Shown here: piece after piece, positions 7,374 to 15,307 of the stretch | Position numbering within the stretch: the stretch's first letter is position 1 | Layout: the number at the start of each line of letters is the position of its first letter | Source: Acidobacteriota bacterium | GTDB lineage: Bacteria > Acidobacteriota > UBA6911 > RPQK01 > JAPXNP01 | Length of the DNA: 33,364 nucleotides | Assembly: GCA_030597245.1 (NCBI GenBank) | Contig: JAUVSF010000004.1 | Location: 1-33,364, forward strand | Reading direction: 5' to 3' | Notes under the pieces: generated by a model | Database searches by the model: none | Seen by the model: the letters and a program-made list of their open reading frames with translations, nothing else | Told to the model about the DNA's origin: nothing | Program-made: the position numbers and the translations under genes

Positions 7374-7610
7374 TTACCGAGCCTTATGGCTGACAATTAC
7401 CTGCTGTGCTGAGTTGGGGATCCGGAAGAATTCGCTTTTTGAAAAGCCGGAATCTGCGAAAGCCTCTTCGAACTCGGCAAAGGTATAGGCATCCCCATTC
7501 TTGGTTGTCCCCAACATAGTCAGCCCAAATCCAGCGGTTGCCCCTGGAGTGATTCGGTCCGGGTTCGGGGCAAATTCCAGTGTCACGACACTACCGTTGT
7601 GGACGAACAC
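7374..7610 (-). pseudogene. Remnant of a SAM-dependent O-methyltransferase (C-terminal part only)
   Basis: The 78-residue frame matches the last part of class I O-methyltransferases. Its order is the strand after the usual PGG turn (NGSVVTLEFAPNPDRITP), the helix region (FGLTMLGTTKNGDAYTFAEFEEAF), and the last strands (ADSGFSKSEFF, then QQVIVSHKAR). The SAM-binding Rossmann core and dimerisation region, which should lie upstream toward 7611-8400, are missing. A stop codon lies directly upstream in frame, and the DUF4091 gene starts at 7690 on the other strand. The most economical reading is a decayed gene truncated by rearrangement, with the repeat cluster at 7219-7370 just beyond its 3' end. 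A short expressed protein from GTG 7610 cannot be excluded but would lack the SAM site. Confidence 0.7.
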
Positions 7611-7689
7611 GTTCTACACTGGGGGTTGAGCAGTAATTTCCCACTTCACGAGTTGAGGCAACGAATCCCCTCGAAGGAGGCTGTCAAAA

Positions 7690-9525
7690 ATGGGTCATCA
7701 CCGAAAGAACCGTCGTACTTTTCTCAAGACTGTCGCTGTCGCCCCTGTGACGATTCCATTGTCTCGGTCTGTTCTCCCATCTCAGGGGAAATCGGCCAAG
7801 GAATCTTTGGCGATTCAACAGCATCCGGCGCGGGAATTTGAAACTGGATTCGCTGGACAGGAGACGGACTGGGACTCAGTTGCTGATGGTCTGCATGCTT
7901 CGATCACATCCCTGGACGACTGCCACCTCCGGGACGAAGTTCCCCGGCTCGAGAAGTCGGCCCTTGAGTGGAAGGGTGTAGCCTGGCGCGGGGAGCGCGT
8001 GAACATTCCAATTGTTCTTTGGACGAAAACAGGTGCCAACCAGGTGCGACTGGACAGTGGCGATCTGGTTAGCTCCAGCGGCGGCCGAATCGCGAAGGCA
8101 GTTGTCAGCACACGATTCGTGCGCTATGTAGCCTCGAACCTTCCTTATGGGTCCACAGCAGGTGACTGTGGAAAAGCAGATCTGTCTGAAATATACCTTC
8201 TTCCCGACGTCCTGGAAGCTGTGCGTTCTTATGATCTGGGCGGCAAGTCGGTACGCCCGGTCTGGCTTTCCGTCGACGTTCCCTCCGATGCCAAACCCGG
8301 TTTGTATACATCAACTGTTGAACTGAAGTTTCAGGGTGGTTCTCTTCGCCCTGTGAAGCTGGAATTGGAGGTCCAGAAAGCTGTCTTGCCCAAACCGTCG
8401 GACTGGGAATTTCGCCTGGACCTCTGGCAGAATCCATGGGCGGTCGCTTACCAACATGGTGTCCAGCCGTGGTCCAAGGTTCACATAGAGATCCTGAAGC
8501 CCCATTTGAAGATGCTTGCTGATGCGGGTGCGAAGTTCATTACGACTTATGTTTGTCACTCGCCCTGGAAAGACGATACGTATGTCCCCGACAGCACCAT
8601 GGTTGAATGGACCAGGCAACCAGACGGTTCCTGGAGCTTCGATTATGAGGTTTTTGACCGTTACGTGGAGTTGGCGGCAAGCTGCGGTATCAATGACTCA
8701 ATCACAGCTTATACCATGCTTCCGTGGAAGCATCGTGTCCGCTACTTCGACGCTGCCTCCGCCAGTTACGTTTGGGAAGAGTGGCCACCCAACTCCCCTC
8801 AGTTTAAGGCGTTCTGGCCTATTTTCTTGCGTGATTTCCGAAAGCACCTCAAGAACAAAGACTGGTTTGAAAAGACATATATCGGCATCAATGAAAATGC
8901 CCTTGAGGATACTCAAGCCGCGCTCAGTACTCTCCACGAGGAATCTCGTGAATGGAAGGTGACCTATGCCGGTCACTGGCATGAAGAACTGAATCAATCG
9001 TTGGATGACTACTGTACGATCATCGACAGGGGTGTCCCCCCTCAGGAAGTGGAGCGACGGAGAAGGGAAGGGAAGACGACCACGTTTTACGTTTGTTGCC
9101 ACCCTCCGAAACCCAATAATTTCCCTTTTTCCCCGCCTGCCGAAAATACCTGGATGGGATGGTACGCGGCTGCCTTGAATCTGGACGGGTTTCTGCGCTG
9201 GGCCTACGATAGTTGGACGGCGGATCCTCTCCGCGACACGCGTCACGTGCTGTGGCAGGCTGGAGACTGCTTCTTAGTCTATCCGGGAGCAAGGAGCAGT
9301 ATCCGCTTCGAGAGACTCAGAGAAGGAATTGTGGATTTTGAAAAGGTTCGAATCATCCGAAATCGACTAAAGGAGAAGAACAATCCTGCTGCCAGGGAGG
9401 GTCTCAAGCAACTGGACCGAACCCTGGCGCTTTTTGACTACGAGCGGGTACAGTCGGAGCCGGCTGAAGTGCCGGTGAACCAGGGCAGGAAGCTGCTAAA
9501 CGAATTGACGAGAAACTGGTTTTGA
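7690..9525 (+). CDS. Tat-exported DUF4091 / GH123-like protein
   Basis: A 611-residue exported protein. The Tat signal is at the N terminus (RRTFLKTVAVAP, residues 8-19). A beta-sandwich domain covers about residues 80-235. A barrel-like domain follows with the DUF4091/GH123 signature near the C terminus (LRWAYDSWTADP, then GDCFLVYPGARSSIRFERLREGIVDFE). GH123 enzymes are beta-N-acetylgalactosaminidases using an Asp-Glu pair at the end of a strand. The equivalent place here appears to be YIGINEN (397-403), that is Asn401-Glu402, so the supporting Asp looks replaced; this alignment is by eye. AAGGAGG (7676-7682) precedes the ATG. The next plus-strand gene, another glycosidase-like protein, follows after 60 bases, so the two probably form an operon. 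Family membership is quite sure; substrate and activity are not. Confidence 0.88.
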   Translation: MGHHRKNRRTFLKTVAVAPVTIPLSRSVLPSQGKSAKESLAIQQHPAREFETGFAGQETDWDSVADGLHASITSLDDCHLRDEVPRLEKSALEWKGVAWRGERVNIPIVLWTKTGANQVRLDSGDLVSSSGGRIAKAVVSTRFVRYVASNLPYGSTAGDCGKADLSEIYLLPDVLEAVRSYDLGGKSVRPVWLSVDVPSDAKPGLYTSTVELKFQGGSLRPVKLELEVQKAVLPKPSDWEFRLDLWQNPWAVAYQHGVQPWSKVHIEILKPHLKMLADAGAKFITTYVCHSPWKDDTYVPDSTMVEWTRQPDGSWSFDYEVFDRYVELAASCGINDSITAYTMLPWKHRVRYFDAASASYVWEEWPPNSPQFKAFWPIFLRDFRKHLKNKDWFEKTYIGINENALEDTQAALSTLHEESREWKVTYAGHWHEELNQSLDDYCTIIDRGVPPQEVERRRREGKTTTFYVCCHPPKPNNFPFSPPAENTWMGWYAAALNLDGFLRWAYDSWTADPLRDTRHVLWQAGDCFLVYPGARSSIRFERLREGIVDFEKVRIIRNRLKEKNNPAAREGLKQLDRTLALFDYERVQSEPAEVPVNQGRKLLNELTRNWF

Positions 9526-9585
9526 TCCGCTACTCGATAGAAACACGCAGTCTTGGATCTGCACACGGAGGAGGATGGGAAAGTG

Positions 9586-10842
9586 ATGAAGAATCGACAG
9601 AGCGCTTTAATCGTATTCGTCTTGCTTGTGGTTACTGCTGCCGGAGGAGAACTCCTCGGACAAAAGGTCTTCAAGGAGCAACGTGTCTCTCCCGCTGATT
9701 TTGTGGTCATGTCCTGGGGGCCGCCGCCTGCTGATCCACAGCAGATTCAATGGATGAAAGAAGCGGGTATCAACATCGCTGGTTTCGTCAGCGTCGAAGA
9801 CCTTCCTGTGTTCGAGGAGGCTGGGCTTTCTGTGTTTGTCAGGGATCCTCGAGTCAGCGGTTATGATTTCGACAAACCATTGGATGAACAGGAGGTGCGA
9901 AGGAACATCAAGTCATTGGCAGATGAAGTGGGAGACAGCCCTGCTGTCATTGGCTTTGTCCTGCGGGATGAGCCTCATGCCCGAGCCATGCCTTCTCTTG
10001 GCCTTGTTGCCGGCATTATTCAGGAGTACATGCCTGGTAAGTGGCCCTATGTCAACTTGTTCCCCGTCCGTGTGTCGGCAGAACGGGTGGGAGTCTCGAG
10101 CTATGAGGAATACGTCAGGATGTTGGTTGATGTCATTCACCAGCCATTTCTGAGTTACGACAACTATTCCCTCGTTCAGGGAGAGATGCTCGACTATTTC
10201 TATACAAATCTTGAAGTGGTCAGAAGGCTATCGGTGGAGACCCGAGTACCCTTCTGGAACTGTGTTCTCTCCGTCACGCATTTCAACTACATGGAAAACA
10301 GTGATGCTACTTACCACCTGCAGGCTTACTCGACTATGGCGCATGGTGGGCTCGGCATGCAGTATTTTAGCTATTTCAGCTGGTCCATTGGTAACTATCG
10401 CCTGGGTCCAATCGATCAGTTCGGAAACAAGACCCTTTCCTGGGATATGTTGCGCCGAGTCAACAATCAGATCCATGCCCTGGCGCCAACGCTTAAGAAA
10501 CTCACCAGCACCGGGGCCTATCACTACCCAATGGTTCCTCCAAAATGCCGGTCTCTAAGCGAGAGCAATCTGGTTGAAAGAGTAGAAATGACTCAGCGCT
10601 ACGTAATTCCCCCCGTACAGGGGCGGTTTCTGGTAGGCGAGTTCAATGCTGATAAGGGAAGACCGTATTTCATGCTGGTGAACAAGGATCTCAGCAACTC
10701 TTTTCGATACAAGATTCATTTGAGGAAACCGGGTGGCACCTTGGTTCATATCTCGCCCTACTCGGGAGAGGAGGAACCCTTTGGCAGAGAGATGGACTGG
10801 GTCGCCCCGGGGGCCGGTCATCTTTTCCGCATCGAGAGGTGA
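9586..10842 (+). CDS. Exported glycoside hydrolase-like (TIM-barrel) protein
   Basis: A 418-residue protein with a signal peptide (MKNRQSALIVFVLLVVTAAGGELLG, cleaved near residue 26). The barrel appears to start with FVVMSWGPPPADPQQIQWMKEAGINI, a beginning seen in GH42/beta-galactosidase-like barrels. VIGFVLRDEPHA (121-132) ends a strand with Asp128-Glu129, the place expected for an acid/base Glu. A later small beta domain (GRPYFMLVNKDLSNSFRYKIHL) resembles glycosidase C-terminal sandwiches. The ATG at 9586 is preferred over an upstream TTG (9553) because GGAGGAGG at 9567-9574 is correctly spaced. It lies directly downstream of the DUF4091 gene. The exact GH family is not assigned; a nucleophile candidate was not identified with confidence. 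Confidence 0.75.
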   Translation: MKNRQSALIVFVLLVVTAAGGELLGQKVFKEQRVSPADFVVMSWGPPPADPQQIQWMKEAGINIAGFVSVEDLPVFEEAGLSVFVRDPRVSGYDFDKPLDEQEVRRNIKSLADEVGDSPAVIGFVLRDEPHARAMPSLGLVAGIIQEYMPGKWPYVNLFPVRVSAERVGVSSYEEYVRMLVDVIHQPFLSYDNYSLVQGEMLDYFYTNLEVVRRLSVETRVPFWNCVLSVTHFNYMENSDATYHLQAYSTMAHGGLGMQYFSYFSWSIGNYRLGPIDQFGNKTLSWDMLRRVNNQIHALAPTLKKLTSTGAYHYPMVPPKCRSLSESNLVERVEMTQRYVIPPVQGRFLVGEFNADKGRPYFMLVNKDLSNSFRYKIHLRKPGGTLVHISPYSGEEEPFGREMDWVAPGAGHLFRIER

Positions 10843-10867
10843 GCAGAATCCCCTGTGAGGAGGAAGG

Positions 10868-11719
10868 ATGAAGAACAGCGCTATTCTGTTGATTAGCTGT
10901 CCTGACCGCAAAGGACTGGTAGCCGGCATTGGCGAGTTCCTGTACAAACGCAACGCGAATGTTCTCCATGCGGATCAACATCAGGACAGCGAGACAGATC
11001 TCTTTCTGATGCGTGTGGAGTGGGATCTGTCTGAGTTTGAATTAGCAATGGAGGATTTTGAGACGGAGTTTTCCCCGCTTGCTCACGACTTGGGGATGGA
11101 CTGGAAGCTCAGGCTGTCCTCGATCCGGCAGCGAGTGGGCATCTTCGTCTCGCACTATGATCACTGCCTTGCCGATCTTCTTTACCGACAGCGCAGCGGA
11201 GAGTTGAGCTGTGAATTCCCTTTGATTATCAGCAACCATGAGACTGCCCGGGAATTGGCCGAGTTCTATCAGATCCCTTTCCATTTTATCCCCGTGAAAG
11301 ATAACAAGGTTAAGGTCGAGAAGCGACAACTCGAACTCCTTCAGGAGCATGAGATTGACCTCATCGTCCTGGCTCGTTACATGCAGATCTTGACCAGCCA
11401 TTTTGTTGGTTGTTACCCGCAGCAGATCATCAACGTTCACCACTCGTTCCTGCCGGCGTTCAGTGGAGCGCGACCTTATCATCGGGCCTTCGAGAAGGGC
11501 GTCAAACTGATTGGAGCGACCAGCCATTATGTGACTCCGGAACTGGACGAAGGTCCGATCATAGAGCAGGACGTCATTAGAATCTCCCACCGTGATCAGT
11601 TGAATGACCTGATCCAGAAGGGTCGTGACCTCGAGAAGATCGTGCTTTCCAGAGCCGTGCGCTGGCACATCGAGCACCGGATCCTCACTTATTCCGGGAA
11701 GACCGTAGTCTTCGACTGA
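10868..11719 (+). CDS. purU: Formyltetrahydrofolate deformylase PurU
   Basis: A 283-residue cytosolic enzyme that hydrolyses 10-formyltetrahydrofolate to formate and tetrahydrofolate, balancing one-carbon units and supplying formate for purine synthesis. Residues 1-80 are an ACT domain (SCPDRKGLVAGIGEFLYKRN). Residues about 88-283 are the formyltransferase-fold catalytic domain. The catalytic set is visible: Asn189 and His191 in INVHHSFLPAF, and Asp227 in LDEGPII. Length and order match the family. GAGGAGGAAGG sits immediately before the ATG. It lies 25 bases after the glycosidase gene and might be read with it, although the functions are unrelated. The convergent FHA phosphatase lies downstream beyond a repeat-filled spacer. 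Confidence 0.97.
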   Translation: MKNSAILLISCPDRKGLVAGIGEFLYKRNANVLHADQHQDSETDLFLMRVEWDLSEFELAMEDFETEFSPLAHDLGMDWKLRLSSIRQRVGIFVSHYDHCLADLLYRQRSGELSCEFPLIISNHETARELAEFYQIPFHFIPVKDNKVKVEKRQLELLQEHEIDLIVLARYMQILTSHFVGCYPQQIINVHHSFLPAFSGARPYHRAFEKGVKLIGATSHYVTPELDEGPIIEQDVIRISHRDQLNDLIQKGRDLEKIVLSRAVRWHIEHRILTYSGKTVVFD

Positions 11720-11735
11720 CGGGAATGTGAAATTC

Positions 11736-11955
11736 GTCTCGGGTCTTGGGGCTTGAAGAAAGTGCGAAGTGCGAAGTGCGAACGACGAAGGTCGAACGAT
11801 CACCGAGCATCCTCCTTCGCTAAAGCTACGGAGGACAGGCGGAGCACGAACGAAGATACCAAGCCCCAAGCCTCAGGTCTCAAGCCCGGTTCCACCCCGA
11901 TAACCGATCACAGATTGCCGATCACCGTTTACTACTTACTACTTACTCCCCACCG
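11736..11955. repeat. Mosaic intergenic repeat region between purU and the FHA phosphatase
   Basis: This convergent spacer consists almost wholly of short repeated words. GGTCTTGGGGCTTGAAG lies near 11742-11758; GTGCGAA repeats about three times at 11761-11781. The 30-base element at 11811-11840 matches 7341-7370 at 27 of 30 positions. CCGATAACCGATCACAG-like units occupy about 11897-11927, and TACTACTTACTACTTAC about 11930-11947. Read in one frame it gives the peptide SFAKATEDRR, a string I recall from spurious ORFs in many environmental genomes. No gene or classical terminator is seen. Confidence 0.65.
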
Positions 11956-11961
11956 GCCCTG

Positions 11962-13629
11962 CTATCCTTCCAAACCACGCCTGAGGACAACTATCGTCAT
12001 GTCATCCTGCAGGGTCGCTTGACCACCAAAATCCTTGATCGAAGTCTGTAATGTGTCGAGTATCTCCTGGGCACATAATTCCTTTGCATCTTGAATGACG
12101 CCTCTTAATCTTGACTCTCCGAATTCGTCATCGTCTTTGTTCCTTCGTTCCGTGACTCCGTCCGTAAAGAGGACAAGGACTTCTCCCGAACCCAAGCTCG
12201 TCTTACCCTCCTCATACCCTCTCTCGGGAAAGATACCCAAGGGGAGGCCCGTGGCTGGAAGGCTTTTCACTCCTCTGCCAACGATAAGTGGTGCATTGTG
12301 GCCGGCATTGGCGAATCGGAGGCTTCCTGTTGCAGGGTCCACCTCGCCGTAGAAGAAGGTGATATATGTTCCAGGGCTCGAACTCTCGAAGATGAATGAA
12401 CTCAGATCGTGGAACAGTTCCGGGAGAGATCTGCCGAGCCGGAGTTGGGAACAGAAGAAGGCTCGCAAAGTTGCCATTAACAAGGACGGCCCCAGACCTT
12501 TTCCGGATACGTCACCAATCGCCACACCAAATCGCCCTCCTTCGAGCGGGAAGAAGTCATAGTAGTCACCCCCGACTTGGAAACAGGGCACCTGGAACGC
12601 AGCAAGGTCGAATCCGGGAGTCTCGGAGTAGCCACGGGGCAGAAGACCTTTCTGGATTTCAGAGGCGAGCGAGAGTTGCTCTTCAAGAGCTCTTTTTTCG
12701 AGGGCCTCTTCAAAAAGCCTGACATTTTCGATTTTGAGAGCAGCCATATTGGCAAGAGAGGATAGGAGGCAGAGATCCTGCTTGCTGAATGGTTCCTGAT
12801 CTACTCCTCGATCCAGATAGATTAGGCCGACCACGCGTTTTTCGCTCCACAGCGGCGAGCAGATTGCCGAATGTACATTGTCCTCGAGTACGCTGTCACT
12901 GGCCTCAAAGCGTTTATCGAGCTGAGCATCGCGTGTCAGCAGAGAGGCCTTGCTCTCGAAGACGGCGTTCACTATGGAACGACTTATTGGAATAGGACTC
13001 TTTGTGTTGCCACCTCCAAAGACACGGATTGCCTGTGGGTGGAGTTGATCGATGTCCTCGTTTCGCAGCATCAGCACCCCTCTTCGAGCTGGGACAGCCC
13101 TGCTCACAAAATCCAAGGTGAGGTCCAGAACAGGTTGTAAGTGGGTGTGAGCCAATAGCTCCACACCGAAATCTCTCAATGAGAAGATCGCTTGATCCTG
13201 CGTGGGGTGAAGAAAAGAGCGCACTTCCTTCCCTTGACCTGATTGGCCTGGTCGGTAGTCTCTGATCAACTTCCCAACCGGGAAAGAAAGTTCTCCGCCA
13301 GGGTCGGTTTGCAGCTGGTCATCGATTTGGATTTCGCCGGCGTCTGCGGTGAAACGCAACTCAGTGCCGCCGATTGATATCAGGTCCCCGTCGTTCAGTG
13401 CCTGTCGGCCTTGGACTATCTCGCGGTTGAGATAGTTACCATGTGTGCTTTGAGTGTCTTCAACAAAGAACTGGTCGTCGGCGTAGGAGATCATGCAGTG
13501 CAGGCGGGAGGTTCGGGAATCATCAATCGGAAGGTCACTGTTCTTGGCCCGGCCGATCGAAGTTACCTTGAGGGGCAGGGTGTAGGTGACAGATTTTTGA
13601 AAAGGTGGAAAAACTGTCAATTTTGCCAC
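11962..13629 (-). CDS. FHA-GAF-PP2C (SpoIIE/RsbU-type) serine phosphatase
   Basis: A 555-residue cytosolic signalling protein. Residues 15-95 are an FHA domain, binding phosphothreonine (IGRAKNSDLPIDD, SRLHCMI, THGNYLN). Residues about 150-305 are a GAF sensor domain (GVLMLRNEDI, then SAICSPLWSEKRVVGLIYLDR). A short helical linker (LFEEALEKRALEEQLSLASEIQKGLLP) leads to a PP2C-type SpoIIE phosphatase from about 340 to the end. Its metal-binding acids lie in GGDYYDFF (Asp355) and GDVSGKG (Asp373), with FTDGVTE later. Such proteins control anti-sigma-factor antagonists or act on Ser/Thr-kinase targets. No partner kinase or anti-sigma factor is in the window. GTG 13629 is preferred over GTG 13635 because GGAGG (13635-13639) then has correct spacing. 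The ligand is unknown. Confidence 0.93.
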   Translation of the reverse strand: MAKLTVFPPFQKSVTYTLPLKVTSIGRAKNSDLPIDDSRTSRLHCMISYADDQFFVEDTQSTHGNYLNREIVQGRQALNDGDLISIGGTELRFTADAGEIQIDDQLQTDPGGELSFPVGKLIRDYRPGQSGQGKEVRSFLHPTQDQAIFSLRDFGVELLAHTHLQPVLDLTLDFVSRAVPARRGVLMLRNEDIDQLHPQAIRVFGGGNTKSPIPISRSIVNAVFESKASLLTRDAQLDKRFEASDSVLEDNVHSAICSPLWSEKRVVGLIYLDRGVDQEPFSKQDLCLLSSLANMAALKIENVRLFEEALEKRALEEQLSLASEIQKGLLPRGYSETPGFDLAAFQVPCFQVGGDYYDFFPLEGGRFGVAIGDVSGKGLGPSLLMATLRAFFCSQLRLGRSLPELFHDLSSFIFESSSPGTYITFFYGEVDPATGSLRFANAGHNAPLIVGRGVKSLPATGLPLGIFPERGYEEGKTSLGSGEVLVLFTDGVTERRNKDDDEFGESRLRGVIQDAKELCAQEILDTLQTSIKDFGGQATLQDDMTIVVLRRGLEG

Positions 13630-14028
13630 AAGCACCTCCTTCCCGGAAGGCCGGTTGGCTCGAGCTAGACCAGGTTTGCCGACAAGCCCGGTTCCCGTCT
13701 ACTTCTCCTTAACAAGCTAACGAGAAGTCTGGCACAGCAAGCGTGTGTCCAAGTCAATCAGAGAGGGGCCTGCTCAGAGCTCCCGGCTCCTGGGAATCCT
13801 TTTCTCCTATTCTAGGCTCTGTCGCGAGTGGCTGCAAGCTGACAAATCGTCTGTGTGAGGTTCCTCAGATGTGGGATCTACCACCAAGTCACCAAGGAAT
13901 CGCCTGTGCAAAAAGTGGAATCAGCCCATTCTTACGAGAATATGCAGAACCCGCTGCGTCTGGTAACAGAAAGATGCCGGCGGGTGATGGACCGCCCATT
14001 CCGGAAACAAGTTGCCGCTGAGTTCCGG
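13630..14028. other. Gene-free spacer of about 400 bases upstream of the FHA phosphatase
   Basis: This stretch separates the end of the respiratory operon (actF stops at 14029) from the phosphatase start and should hold the phosphatase promoter. Visible structure is limited. There is a perfect 7-base inverted repeat (ACTTCTC 13701-13707, GAGAAGT 13722-13728, 14-base spacer), possibly an operator. A copy of ACCACCAAGTCACCAA at 13880-13895 matches 4077-4092 exactly. A weak AT-rich hairpin lies near 13938-13951. I see no convincing terminator or coding frame; the short plus-strand ORFs here look random. Confidence 0.5.
13701..13728. promoter_or_regulatory. Inverted repeat upstream of the FHA phosphatase (possible operator)
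   Basis: ACTTCTC and GAGAAGT are perfect complements separated by 14 bases, about 75-100 bases before the phosphatase start on the minus strand. The position suits a regulator site, but no -35/-10 pair is clear and no T-run follows as in a terminator. This is a tentative call from the sequence alone. Confidence 0.25.
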
Positions 14029-15237
14029 TCACATGTTCTCGAATGAAAGAGATTCGGCGAGCCTTGGGTCCCTTGTCGGCACCAGGGCCGGCCCGATCAT
14101 CAGCTTTATCAGCACAGCTGAGAAGAGTCCACCAACTCCCAACAGAGTGAGCAGATCCAACAAGTGAGGATGGAAGCCTTCGGAGTGAACCGGCATCACC
14201 AACCAGTAGAGATCAATGTAGTGCATCAAAAGAAGCCAAACAGTTGCCCCCCACAGGACCTGCTTGTTTCGCTTGGCGGTTCTGGAAATCAGGACGAAGA
14301 ACGGAATGACGAAGTGTCCCAGGGCCAGCAGAATGCTCACGAATTCCCAGCCGTGGCTTAGCCGGTGAGCGTACCAGATAGTCTCCTCAGGAATGTTTGT
14401 GTACCAGATCAGCATGAATTGCGAGAAGGCGATGTAGGCCCAGAAGACTACAAAACCGAACATGAGTTTCCCGAGATCGTGTAAGTGTTCCGAGTTGACC
14501 ATGTTAGTCAAGAGATCACCCCGCTGGAGGACCAGAACCAGCAAGATTATCAGTGCCAGACCGGCCATGAAACTCCCTCCGAAGATATAGACCCCGAAGA
14601 CAGTCGAGTACCAGTGGGGATCAAGGGACATGATCCAGTCGAAAGAGAAGAAGGTCAAAGAGACGGCAAACCAGGCAATCGCCGGGGCACTGGCCGACTG
14701 AAGTGTTCTGGTGATTCGTGACCCGCCTTGATCGTCCTGTGCCAGTGACCGTTTTCGAAACCAGTAGCCGATCGCAGCCCAGCTGATCAGGAACACGGCC
14801 GTCCGCAGGTAGAAGAAACCAGGGTTCAAGTAAGGCTGTTTTCCCTGGAGGATCGGATCGTGACTTACCTTATTCGCGTCTGACCAGGAAAACAGTTGTT
14901 CGAACCCGATTAATACCGGTATGGAGAGCAGCAGAAGAAAAGGAATCGTCCCCATAACGTGTTCGGCTGTCCGCCTGACAGCCACACTCCATCCCGCACG
15001 AGTCACAAACTGAATCAGAACAAAGATTAGTGCTCCAAGAGCCAACGTGAGGACGAAGAGATACGCCACGAGATACGAGAAGTAGAACTGCCGGGCATTC
15101 GAAATGGCTAGCAGAATCGCCACGGCCAGGGCCAAAATCCCTCCTCCTCCGCATATCCATTGAAGTCGAAGGAGTCCGTGCTTCTGCGGAACGAAAATCT
15201 CGTCCGTCGGCAACGAAATCTGTCTTTGAACTGTCAC
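14029..15237 (-). CDS. actF: Alternative Complex III integral membrane subunit ActF
   Basis: A 402-residue polytopic inner-membrane protein, the last gene of the respiratory operon. About ten hydrophobic helices are visible. Segments characteristic of ActF include FSYLVAYLFVLTLALGALIF, FDWIMSLDPHWYSTVFGVYI, SQFMLIWYTNIPEETIWY and LLLMHYIDLYWLVMPVHS. ActF is an NrfD/ActC-like quinol-side membrane subunit of quinol:cytochrome c oxidoreductase. The start is GTG 15237, with AAGGAG about eleven bases upstream. It follows actCD after 70 bases. In the usual arrangement ActF ends the act cluster just before the cytochrome oxidase genes; here it lies after them. Confidence 0.92.
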   Translation of the reverse strand: MTVQRQISLPTDEIFVPQKHGLLRLQWICGGGGILALAVAILLAISNARQFYFSYLVAYLFVLTLALGALIFVLIQFVTRAGWSVAVRRTAEHVMGTIPFLLLLSIPVLIGFEQLFSWSDANKVSHDPILQGKQPYLNPGFFYLRTAVFLISWAAIGYWFRKRSLAQDDQGGSRITRTLQSASAPAIAWFAVSLTFFSFDWIMSLDPHWYSTVFGVYIFGGSFMAGLALIILLVLVLQRGDLLTNMVNSEHLHDLGKLMFGFVVFWAYIAFSQFMLIWYTNIPEETIWYAHRLSHGWEFVSILLALGHFVIPFFVLISRTAKRNKQVLWGATVWLLLMHYIDLYWLVMPVHSEGFHPHLLDLLTLLGVGGLFSAVLIKLMIGPALVPTRDPRLAESLSFENM

Positions 15238-15307
15238 CTTTGACTATTCTCCTTGTCTCGTATGCTGCTTCGCACCACCCAGGGTCGAGCTTTCCTTTTC
15301 TACTGGT

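Noticed and set aside
11753-12022. Open frame of 89 codons on the plus strand after purU (contains SFAKATEDRR)
   Set aside because: It consists of intergenic repeat words and then antisense of the phosphatase 3' end. There is no ribosome site and no family resemblance beyond other repeat-derived ORFs.
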